Source: Candidatus Magasanikbacteria bacterium RIFOXYD1_FULL_40_23 (GTDB lineage: Bacteria > Patescibacteriota > Patescibacteriia > Magasanikbacterales > GWA2-37-8). Taken from it: 56,738 bases of DNA. Under the pieces are notes generated by a model. It searched no databases. It was not told the DNA's origin and worked only from the letters and a program-made list of their open reading frames with translations. Location of the stretch: assembly GCA_001783215.1 (NCBI GenBank), contig MFRA01000003.1, positions 1 to 56,738 of the forward strand, given 5' to 3'. Positions 39,158 through 46,834 of the stretch are shown piece after piece. Both the position numbers and the translations under genes were made by a program. How positions within the stretch are numbered: position 1 is the stretch's first letter; the number at the start of each line of letters is the position of its first letter.

Positions 39158-40111
39158 ATGAGTTTTGTTGTTAAATATATAAGATTTTACAAGTTGTTAG
39201 TTTTTTTGTTTGCATTATTTTTTTGGTTCAATCCTTCGTTGGTTGGTGCGCAGACGTCTATAGAAGTTGGGTGTTTAAAAACAAATGGAAGTTGTGAAAA
39301 AATTAACGTTACTGGCTTTAGTGTAGCCAGCGAACAATGTGTGGCGCAATATGGTTCAGGAACTCGCGCAATATTGGAGGGATGTAACAATTATGGGTGT
39401 GTTGGACTGACCGGAGTTTGTATACCTATTACGGCATCAGATTGGGTTGAAGGGCAAAGAATTTGTGACAACCTCGATAGTGCGGGGGATGAATTCTCGG
39501 CACTGCCTTGTAATAGGCGAGAACAAGAGTGGGGCTGTGAAAAACCAGATGGAACTTGTGTAGATATAAAGGATGTTGATGTTATAAGCGCGGGTAAAAA
39601 GTGTGCGGCAGAATATGGCGCGGGCTCGATCCAGCATCTAATGCCTTGTGGTGTTGAACGGCCGTACGCTTGTTTTAAACAAAGCGATGATGACTGTGTT
39701 GTGGTAGAAGCAAATACCCAGTATCGCGCGTCTACTCTTTGTAAGGAGAGGTGCACCGGTACAAATCTTAGCTGTTATGTAAAGTTTGAATTGGCGGCCT
39801 GTCCAGACAATCCTGCGGAAGGTACATCGCTAGTTGGTTTGCAGTCGTCTGCGGAGTCTATTTTAAATAAAGCCAAATTAAGTTCCCCGGCTAGTTTAAT
39901 TAAACGGTTTATTAATTTATTAATGGCCTTTATTGGTTCTATCACTTTGGTTTTGTATGTTTTTGCAGGCGTGTTGTGGCTAACAGCTAGTGGTGCCACA
40001 GATAGAGTAGAGAAAGCCAAAAAAATCTTGGTTTGGACAACTTTAGGGGTAGCGGTAATGTTGTTTAGCTATATGTTGGTAAGCTTTTTGTTTGAGATTA
40101 TTCCAAAGTAG
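39158..40111 (+). CDS. Pilin-like membrane protein 2 with three N-terminal Cys-rich repeats
   Basis: Three C..xxG.C..I..A...C...YG.G...L..C-like units; C-terminal LMAFIGSITLVLYVFAGVLWLTASGATDRVEKAKKILVWTTLGVAVMLFSYMLVSFLF. Confidence 0.6.
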   Translation: MSFVVKYIRFYKLLVFLFALFFWFNPSLVGAQTSIEVGCLKTNGSCEKINVTGFSVASEQCVAQYGSGTRAILEGCNNYGCVGLTGVCIPITASDWVEGQRICDNLDSAGDEFSALPCNRREQEWGCEKPDGTCVDIKDVDVISAGKKCAAEYGAGSIQHLMPCGVERPYACFKQSDDDCVVVEANTQYRASTLCKERCTGTNLSCYVKFELAACPDNPAEGTSLVGLQSSAESILNKAKLSSPASLIKRFINLLMAFIGSITLVLYVFAGVLWLTASGATDRVEKAKKILVWTTLGVAVMLFSYMLVSFLFEIIPK

Positions 40112-40144
40112 TATATAAATGTCAGAATCTATATAGTTTCATGT

Positions 40145-40768
40145 ATGAAAAAAATTTCTTTAGTAATCATTTTTAGCCTATCGTTCCTCTTTGGAATTTT
40201 TGAGAGTAAAGATGCGTTGGCGCTAATTTCGTGCAGATGCCAACAGACACTCACGGCTATTTCTTCTGAACCGCGCAGTATTTGTCAAGACGATCTTGAT
40301 TACCAGGATTGTAGTCAGCTAGTATCTAGTGTAATAGCTGCAGACCCAACAGTTACCATTACTTGTGTTACTTTGAACAATACCTATTGCAATGGTTCAC
40401 CTAGAGCAGTGGGAGGTGAAGAATCTGCTGCCGGCGGACAAGGTGGTCAGGCATCAGGTGAGTCTACAGGCTGTGAACCTGGGCGGAATGGTCAAGAAGT
40501 TTGCAAATTAACAAATCCTATCGCTTCTACCGAAGTCTCACAAATTGTTAGCACAGTTATCAAAGCGATGTTGGGTATAATTGGCGGTCTTACACTGCTT
40601 ATGTTTGTTTATGGTGGTTTTAGATGGCTCACCTCTGCTGGTAATCCGGAAAAAGTAAAGTCTGGTTCACAAACTATGATTTGGGCAGTAATTGGCGTGA
40701 TGCTAGTTTTGGCAAGTTATATATTATTATCCACCTTCTTGGATTTCTTGACTGGGAAAGCTACATAA
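40145..40768 (+). CDS. Pilin-like membrane protein 3, Cys-rich N-terminus
   Basis: MLGIIGGLTLLMFVYGGFRWLTSAGNPEKVKSGSQTMIWAVIGVMLVLASYILL. Confidence 0.6.
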   Translation: MKKISLVIIFSLSFLFGIFESKDALALISCRCQQTLTAISSEPRSICQDDLDYQDCSQLVSSVIAADPTVTITCVTLNNTYCNGSPRAVGGEESAAGGQGGQASGESTGCEPGRNGQEVCKLTNPIASTEVSQIVSTVIKAMLGIIGGLTLLMFVYGGFRWLTSAGNPEKVKSGSQTMIWAVIGVMLVLASYILLSTFLDFLTGKAT

Positions 40769-40838
40769 GGTGTGATATAATGTAAAAAGTTAGTTTTAAG
40801 TTTTGCTATATGATATACACTCGAAAGGGGGTGACAAT

Positions 40839-41216
40839 ATGATGAAATTGAAACAAGTGTTTGCAACTTTGGGCGTACTTTCTATGTTAGTACCTTCAGT
40901 AGCAATGGCTCAAATTATTACTTCCCAAGATTTGGGAATCCAATACGGTGCCGCTACTGGTCTAGGACAGCAAGACGTTCGCGTTACTATCGCTAGAATT
41001 ATCAGAGTAGCAATGGGCTTACTCGGTATCGTAGCAGTAGTAATCGTACTTATCGGTGGTTTTAAATGGATGACCGCTGGTGGAAGTGAAGACGGTGCAA
41101 CAGAAGGAAAACAATGGATTTTCTCCGGTATTATCGGTTTAGCCATTATTTTATCCGCTTACGCATTAGCCACTTATGTAATCAACAGTTTGGTTACAGC
41201 AACTACCGCCCCATAA
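40839..41216 (+). CDS. Pilin-like membrane protein 4 (candidate major subunit)
   Basis: Strong SD gaaaggggg before ATG 40839; VAMGLLGIVAVVIVLIGGFKWMTAGGSEDGATEGKQWIFSGIIGLAIILSAYALATYVI. Confidence 0.65.
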   Translation: MMKLKQVFATLGVLSMLVPSVAMAQIITSQDLGIQYGAATGLGQQDVRVTIARIIRVAMGLLGIVAVVIVLIGGFKWMTAGGSEDGATEGKQWIFSGIIGLAIILSAYALATYVINSLVTATTAP

Positions 41217-41230
41217 GTAGATCTACTTAT

Positions 41231-41290
41231 ACAGAGAAAAAGCGCGCTTGTTCTGTTGTTGTTTACAGCAGGCAAGCGCGAGTTCTCTGT
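41231..41290 (+). other. 60-nt near-continuous hairpin downstream of pilin-like gene 4, no U-run
   Basis: acagagaa/ttctctgt outer, cgcgcttg/caagcgcg middle, ctgt/acag inner stem. Confidence 0.55.
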
Positions 41291-41435
41291 GACAAGCAAA
41301 GTAAATTTAGATTTTAGCTTTACTCCGGTTAAAGTGGAGAAATCCCTTAAACACTAATTATAGATAATTAGAGCGTAAGGAATCTCTCGGCTTAATTTAT
41401 TCCGTAGGGTGCTAGGGGATAATAAAATAATACAT

Positions 41436-42074
41436 ATGAGGAGGTTTGCAAAACTATTTATATCTTTGGTGGTAGTCGCTGGAGCGATGGTACCTTTTTT
41501 TGTGTTTGCCGACAGTTTTGGTTTGCGAGATGCTGCCCCTAGCGGATTGATTGGCAGTGGTTCAAGTGTAAGTGCAAATAAGGCTTTGCCAGAATTAATT
41601 GGTTCTGTGGTAGGAGCGGTACTTTCTTTTGTAGGTATTATATTTTTCTTGCTTATTTTGTATGCGGGCATTATGTGGATGACTGCCTTTGGCAATGAAC
41701 AAAAAGTTGAAAAAGCCAAAGATATAGTGCAGCATGCGGCCATAGGGTTGGTTATAGTTTTGGCTGCTTATGCAATTTCCAAATTTGTTTTTGGTGCGTT
41801 GGCAGGGGCCACTACTGGCGGTAGTTCCTCAACCACTATTGGTTGTTGTTTTAATTCTAGAACTAATAGGCGAGTGTCAACTTTAGAAGCAAACTGCGTG
41901 CCCGACGAGAATGATCCTAGAACATGGACTGCAGGAGCATGTCCTCCACCCGTTCTTGGATGTTGCTATACTACATCTGCGCCAGTTGTATGCGATCAAA
42001 ATGTAGAGGAATCAACTTGTACTACTACAGGCGTTGCTTGGCAAGCGGGATCATGTCCGGCGACCTGCCTTTAA
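41436..42074 (+). CDS. Pilin-like membrane protein 5 with C-terminal Cys-rich modules
   Basis: FVGIIFFLLILYAGIMWMTAFGNEQKVEKAKDIVQHAAIGLVIVLAAYAISKFVF; GCCFN...C...WTAGACPPPVLGCCYTT. Confidence 0.65.
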   Translation: MRRFAKLFISLVVVAGAMVPFFVFADSFGLRDAAPSGLIGSGSSVSANKALPELIGSVVGAVLSFVGIIFFLLILYAGIMWMTAFGNEQKVEKAKDIVQHAAIGLVIVLAAYAISKFVFGALAGATTGGSSSTTIGCCFNSRTNRRVSTLEANCVPDENDPRTWTAGACPPPVLGCCYTTSAPVVCDQNVEESTCTTTGVAWQAGSCPATCL

Positions 42075-42129
42075 GGCTATTTATTTTATTTTAATTTTTT
42101 CACCTACTTTGTATATAAGGACTAAAGCC

Positions 42130-42196
42130 CATATATACTCACTCGTTCAAAAATAATTAAATAAATTCAATTATTTTATTCACTCATTTCGTATAT
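42130..42196 (+). repeat. Arm-conserved hairpin element, copy 4
   Basis: catatatactcactcgttcaaaaataattaaataaattcaattattttattcactcatttcgtatat. Confidence 0.6.
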
Positions 42197-42202
42197 ATCT
42201 AC

Positions 42203-42272
42203 GATATATACTCGTTCGCTCGAAATTAAATCAAAAACATTTAATTTAATTTTCTCACTCACCTTGTATATG
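42203..42272 (+). repeat. Arm-conserved hairpin element, copy 5; ends in ATG of the next gene
   Basis: gatatatactcgttcgctcgaaattaaatcaaaaacatttaatttaattttctcactcaccttgtatatg. Confidence 0.6.
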
Positions 42273-42788
42273 AAAAAAATACTCCTAACATTAGCTGTAA
42301 TTTTTACCATGGCTTTGCCAGTCCTGGCTTCGGCTCAAGGACTAAAAAACGCTAGTGACATGCTAAGCAAAATAGGTGGGGCAAGTGGAGAAAAAATAGG
42401 TGTTTCTGGAAATCTTGCAGATAGCGTTGCCACCGTTATAAAAACAGTTTTAGCTCTGGTTGGTACGGTATTTTTGGTTCTTACCATATATGCAGGTGTA
42501 ATGTGGATGACAGCTCAAGGAGAAGAAAGTAGAGTAGAAAAAGCAATGGAAATTTTAAAAGCAGCGGTCGTCGGTCTGGTTATTATAATGTCTGCGTATG
42601 CTATTACTTATTTTGTTACTTCCAAACTTACAGACGTTACCACGACCTCAGGTCAAAACTCAACTCAGAGAGGCTGTTGTTTCAGGCCAACTTATGCGGT
42701 ATGTGCGCCTGACACTTTAGAGTCAGAGTGTAATATTGCCGGTGGAAGTTTATGGACCGCCGGAGCTTGTTCATCAAACTGTCCTTAA
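42270..42788 (+). CDS. Pilin-like membrane protein 6 with C-terminal Cys-rich module
   Basis: LALVGTVFLVLTIYAGVMWMTAQGEESRVEKAMEILKAAVVGLVIIMSAYAITYFVT; RGCCFRP...WTAGACSSNCP. Confidence 0.65.
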   Translation: MKKILLTLAVIFTMALPVLASAQGLKNASDMLSKIGGASGEKIGVSGNLADSVATVIKTVLALVGTVFLVLTIYAGVMWMTAQGEESRVEKAMEILKAAVVGLVIIMSAYAITYFVTSKLTDVTTTSGQNSTQRGCCFRPTYAVCAPDTLESECNIAGGSLWTAGACSSNCP

Positions 42789-42795
42789 ATAGTAT

Positions 42796-43167
42796 ATGTT
42801 TAAAAAATATTTTTTAATTTCTATAGTAGTTCTAAACTTTATTTTTGTGCCAATGCGCTTTGCCTTGGCTCAGGATTTATCTCAAGATATTGCAGACAAA
42901 GCCGGTTATGGACCGACAAATAGCTCCAGCCTTTCAACAACGATTGGTAAAATTATCAAAATAGTTTTGGGGCTCTTGGGTACTATTTTTTTGGTACTTA
43001 CTGTATATGCAGGCGCGTTGTGGCTTACAGCAGCCGGAGAAGAAAGCAAAGTAGAAAAAGCAATGGGTATTTTGAAAACCGCCGTTATTGGTTTGGTAAT
43101 TATTTTAGCGGCATATAGTATTACCTATTTTGTTTTAGATAAGCTTTTTGAAGCAACTCTGTCGTAA
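42796..43167 (+). CDS. Pilin-like membrane protein 7
   Basis: VLGLLGTIFLVLTVYAGALWLTAAGEESKVEKAMGILKTAVIGLVIILAAYSITYFVL. Confidence 0.65.
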   Translation: MFKKYFLISIVVLNFIFVPMRFALAQDLSQDIADKAGYGPTNSSSLSTTIGKIIKIVLGLLGTIFLVLTVYAGALWLTAAGEESKVEKAMGILKTAVIGLVIILAAYSITYFVLDKLFEATLS

Positions 43168-43191
43168 TTGATTACGTTTTATTTAGTATAT

Positions 43192-43656
43192 ATGTCCAAA
43201 CTATCTTCAATCTTTTTTTCTATATTGGCAGTTTCTTGCCTTGTTAATCCAATGCAAGTGTCTGCAGCGACTTCTTCTATACGTGAAGAAGCATTTGGTC
43301 AGTTGGGTGCTGCTGGTGGAACTGGTGGGGCAGGCCTTAGTAGTACTGACCCTCGTGTTTTGGCTGCTAGAATTATAAAAGTAGCCCTAAGTATTATAGG
43401 TACTATATTTTTGGTACTTGTAGTATATGCTGGATTTTTGTGGATGACAGCTGGGGGAGAAGAAGGCAAAATAGAAACAGCTAAAAAATTATTGTATGAC
43501 GGGGTAATTGGGTTGGCGATAATTCTTTCTGCCTATGCTATTACCTATTTTATTTTTGACGTTGCCCTAAAAAGTTCTACAGGTAGCGGGCAGCAAAATC
43601 AGAGTAATTCTACTTTTTGTTTGCAGAATCCGTTGGATCCAAGCTGTACTCAATAA
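43192..43656 (+). CDS. Pilin-like membrane protein 8
   Basis: ALSIIGTIFLVLVVYAGFLWMTAGGEEGKIETAKKLLYDGVIGLAIILSAYAITYFIF. Confidence 0.65.
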   Translation: MSKLSSIFFSILAVSCLVNPMQVSAATSSIREEAFGQLGAAGGTGGAGLSSTDPRVLAARIIKVALSIIGTIFLVLVVYAGFLWMTAGGEEGKIETAKKLLYDGVIGLAIILSAYAITYFIFDVALKSSTGSGQQNQSNSTFCLQNPLDPSCTQ

Positions 43657-43663
43657 AAACAAT

Positions 43664-44752
43664 TTAAATCATCAAGGCTTTGTCCAAAATAATCTTACTC
43701 GGATCTGGGTAAGATTTTTTGTTTATGGAAGTTGGATTGCTTAATATATATTGTATTTTTTTTACCAAATCATTATCGGATTTTGCGCTTAAGCCAAAAT
43801 GGTTTTTTTCTAAATAGCTGGTGTTATAATCTTCTTGGCCAGGTATTGGATTAATGATAATAATTGGTTTTTGTAAGAATAGAGCTTCGGAAACTGTTAG
43901 GCCACCGGCCTTGCCGACTATTATGTCGGAAATTTTCATTAACTCGTCTATATTTTCTACGTTTTCAAAAATAGTAAAATTTGTATGTTCTACAGTTTTG
44001 AATTGTTCCAAGTCGTCTAAGTTTCTTTTTTTGTTTTTTCCGGCAATAGCTACAATGTTAAGCGCTGTGCCAAAATTATGGTTTAAAATTTTATTTATAG
44101 CTAGGGCGGGGCTTACCTTGCCCCTAGAAGTTGGCATAAATAAAATTATAGGGTTATTATTTTTAATGTTAAATTTATCTCTCAACTTGGAGATATCTTT
44201 TTGTTCAAAGAAATTTGGGTGAATAGGTATGCCACTGACGGTAGATTGTATATGGAATTTACCCAGCTCAATTTTTATCTCTTCCGTGGCTACAAAAAAA
44301 TTTCTGTTTTTTGGTGTGAGCCAAATTTTATGAGCATGATAATCGGTGATTACGGTATCAATAGGAGTAGATATTTTATTTGGTAAAATAAGCGATGGTA
44401 AGAAATGCGTAGAAATTATCAAATCCGGCTTATATTCTTCTATTTTTTTAATCAATTTTCTACTGCCAATTCGTATGATGGGTGAAACAGCTCTAAATAC
44501 TATTTGAGCAAGCCAGGAGTTGGTGAGGTAGTATAGAAGTTTGTAAGAAAACGGAATTAGGTTGGAAAATAAATTATAAAAAGAAACAAGGTATATACGA
44601 GATATACCATCTAGATAGTCTGCCATATCTATATGAAGTACCTCTACGTTTGGGTAGAGTTTGTCGCAGGTAAGCCGCAGGGCTTCTGCAGCCCGAAGAT
44701 GACCTGATCCGGTAGAGCAAGATATGATAAGTAGCTTTTTACTGTTTAGCAT
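43664..44752 (-). CDS. Glycosyltransferase, MGDG synthase/UgtP-like
   Basis: KKLLIISCSTGSGHLRAAEALRLTCDKLYPNVEVLHIDMADYL...VGKAGGLTVSEALFLQKPIIIINPIPGQEDYN. Confidence 0.85.
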   Translation of the reverse strand: MLNSKKLLIISCSTGSGHLRAAEALRLTCDKLYPNVEVLHIDMADYLDGISRIYLVSFYNLFSNLIPFSYKLLYYLTNSWLAQIVFRAVSPIIRIGSRKLIKKIEEYKPDLIISTHFLPSLILPNKISTPIDTVITDYHAHKIWLTPKNRNFFVATEEIKIELGKFHIQSTVSGIPIHPNFFEQKDISKLRDKFNIKNNNPIILFMPTSRGKVSPALAINKILNHNFGTALNIVAIAGKNKKRNLDDLEQFKTVEHTNFTIFENVENIDELMKISDIIVGKAGGLTVSEALFLQKPIIIINPIPGQEDYNTSYLEKNHFGLSAKSDNDLVKKIQYILSNPTSINKKSYPDPSKIILDKALMI

Positions 44753-44772
44753 ATCTGTGTTCTTTTATTTGG

Positions 44773-44846
44773 GGTGGCCTACGGGAGTTGAACCCGTGTT
44801 GCGAGATCCACAATCTCACGTAATAACCGTTATACCAAGGCCACCA
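44773..44846 (-). tRNA. tRNA-His(GUG)
   Basis: Reverse complement ggtggccttggtataacggtt...gtgagattgtggatctcgc...cgggttcaactcccgtaggccacc; anticodon GTG. Confidence 0.9.
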
Positions 44847-44865
44847 TATAAACGATAACTTCCTG

Positions 44866-44937
44866 TGTTCCCAGTAGGAATCGAACCTACACATCCAGCT
44901 TAGAAGGCTAGTGTCCTATCCATTAAACGATGGGAAC
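44866..44937 (-). tRNA. tRNA-Arg(UCU)
   Basis: Reverse complement gttcccatcgtttaatggataggacactagccttctaagctggatgtgtaggttcgattcctactgggaac; anticodon TCT. Confidence 0.9.
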
Positions 44938-44999
44938 ATTTTAAATAACATTGTATGTAAGGTAGCTTATGCGCCTAAGGCGCACCCGCCTTTGGCGGG

Positions 45000-45071
45000 G
45001 AAGGCTAGCGTCCCCCGCCCGAACGACTGACGTCATTCAGTCGGGCGGGTATCCATTAAACGATGGAGACA
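45000..45071 (-). pseudogene. Partial tRNA-Arg copy (5' half to anticodon loop) interrupted by a 36-bp palindromic element at 45014-45049
   Basis: gaaggctagcgtcc | cccgcccgaacgactgacgtcattcagtcgggcggg | tatccattaaacgatgg versus gaaggctagtgtcctatccattaaacgatgg in the intact gene. Confidence 0.65.
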
Positions 45072-45166
45072 TCGTATAAACTCAGAAAAAGCAAAGCTAT
45101 TCTACCTTATTTTTACAGATTAATCAAGGTGTGCTAATATAACTACTATAATTTACAATTTTTCCT

Positions 45167-45517
45167 ATGTTTAAGAAACTACTCTTTGTCTTTCTTTTTT
45201 CCCTTATGCTGCTTGGTTCTGTGTTGCCAGCAGCAGCTCAGTTTGGCCTAAAAGAAACTGCTAGCAAAGCTCAGTATGGTGAATCCACCGATATATATAC
45301 TACTATCGGAGATATTGTAAACGTGGTTTTGTCCTTTACTGGCATTATCTTCTTGGCTATTATTTTTTATGGAGGTTTGCGCTGGATGACTGCTCGTGGT
45401 GATGAGGCAAAGATAACAAAAGCCAAAGAGGCTATGTATGCAGCTATTATAGGGTTCATTTTAGTCACGGCTGCTTACGCGCTTTCCTCCTTTGTCATCG
45501 GTAGGCTTACAAGCTAA
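45167..45517 (+). CDS. Pilin-like membrane protein 9
   Basis: VVLSFTGIIFLAIIFYGGLRWMTARGDEAKITKAKEAMYAAIIGFILVTAAYALSSFVI. Confidence 0.65.
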   Translation: MFKKLLFVFLFSLMLLGSVLPAAAQFGLKETASKAQYGESTDIYTTIGDIVNVVLSFTGIIFLAIIFYGGLRWMTARGDEAKITKAKEAMYAAIIGFILVTAAYALSSFVIGRLTS

Positions 45518-45533
45518 AACAACTATCACGCTA

Positions 45534-45562
45534 TTGACATTTTCTCAATTCTAAGCTATTCT
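45534..45562 (+). promoter_or_regulatory. Sigma-70-type promoter upstream of rpsO
   Basis: ttgaca ttttctcaattctaagc tattct (17-nt spacer). Confidence 0.55.
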
Positions 45563-45644
45563 GGCTGTATTAACATCACTCCATTATTGGAGGCGGACTG
45601 CCACGAAACATACTCATGGCTAGCTCGTTAACTTAAACATTCGT

Positions 45645-46010
45645 ATGCTAGACAAAAAGAAAAAGCAGCAAATTATCAAGAAATTTCAGCTGCACGAAGG
45701 CGACACTGGTTCAAATGAAGTCCAGATTGCCATATTGGCTGCAGAGATAGACGAGCTTGCTGGTCACTTAAAAACTCACGCCAAAGACCACTCTTCTCGC
45801 CGAGGTTTGTTACGCAAAGTAAGTAGCCGCAGAAACTTAATGCGCTACCTAAAGAAAGAAAACCCAGAGAGTTACGAAGAGCTTGTAAAAAAACTTAAAA
45901 TCAAACCGGTAAAGGTAATTGCCAAACCGGATGGATCCACAGTTGAAATAGAAGAAGACCTAAGCGATGATGTGGATATAATCGCCAAGAATCATGACGC
46001 AATTAGCTAA
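45645..46010 (+). CDS. rpsO: Small ribosomal subunit protein uS15
   Basis: [71 protein letters not shown]. Confidence 0.96.
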   Translation: MLDKKKKQQIIKKFQLHEGDTGSNEVQIAILAAEIDELAGHLKTHAKDHSSRRGLLRKVSSRRNLMRYLKKENPESYEELVKKLKIKPVKVIAKPDGSTVEIEEDLSDDVDIIAKNHDAIS

Positions 46011-46569
46011 TAAAAGACGAAACACTCTTAAACACCCCGACCAGAGAGTAGGGGTGTTTATTGATGTGCAAAATATGTACTACAGTGCCAAAAATTTGTT
46101 TGGCGCTAAAGTAAATTTTGGCAACATTGTAAAAGAAGCCACCGCTGGTCGCAAACTTATCCGCGCCATTGCTTATGTGGTTAGTACAGAGAGTAAAGAA
46201 GAGCAACCGTTTTTTGATGCTTTGTACAACCTTGGCATAGAAACCAAAGACAAACCATTGCAAATTTTCTTGGGCGGTGAAAAGAAAGCCGACTGGGATG
46301 TTGGGCTTGCTGTAGACGCAATACGTTTTTCCTCTGCGCTAGATGCTATCGTTTTGGTAAGTGGTGATGGTGACTATGTGCCGCTGGTAGATTATTTAAG
46401 AGGTCAGGGAAAACAAGTAGAAGTAATGTCTTTTGGTGGTACTGCTTCGGGTAAATTAATAGAAGAAGCAGATGATTTTATAGATTTAAGCCAAGACAAA
46501 GCGAAGTTTCTGATTGCAGACAAAAGATATACACCTGTTAAAAAAGTTTTTCCTCCAAAAAAAGTTTAA
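45994..46569 (+). CDS. NYN (PIN-like) domain protein, LabA/DUF88 family
   Basis: [20 protein letters not shown]...[14 protein letters not shown]...[49 protein letters not shown]. Confidence 0.88.
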   Translation: MTQLANKRRNTLKHPDQRVGVFIDVQNMYYSAKNLFGAKVNFGNIVKEATAGRKLIRAIAYVVSTESKEEQPFFDALYNLGIETKDKPLQIFLGGEKKADWDVGLAVDAIRFSSALDAIVLVSGDGDYVPLVDYLRGQGKQVEVMSFGGTASGKLIEEADDFIDLSQDKAKFLIADKRYTPVKKVFPPKKV

Positions 46570-46581
46570 CAAACTGTTCGT

Positions 46582-46653
46582 TGTCATTCTGAGTGAAGTG
46601 AAGAATCCCTTTTGTTCGAACCAGATGGATCCTTCACTCCGTTCAGGATGACA
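46582..46653. repeat. Dispersed imperfect palindromic repeat, copy 2
   Basis: tgtcattctgagtgaagtgaagaatccctt ... tggatccttcactccgttcaggatgaca. Confidence 0.7.
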
Positions 46654-46834
46654 GATGACGAATTAAATAATTAATATAGAAGTTGGTTTGAGGACACATA
46701 GACCTTTTTGGTCTGTAGCTCTCAAATCATCTTCCGCCCGCCGTCGCTACCGCCGCCGTTAAAACTATGGCGGTTGAAAAAAGCTATGGCGCGGCAAGAA
46801 AGTCCTGAAGGTAAAGCCTTTGGGGTAAAAACAT

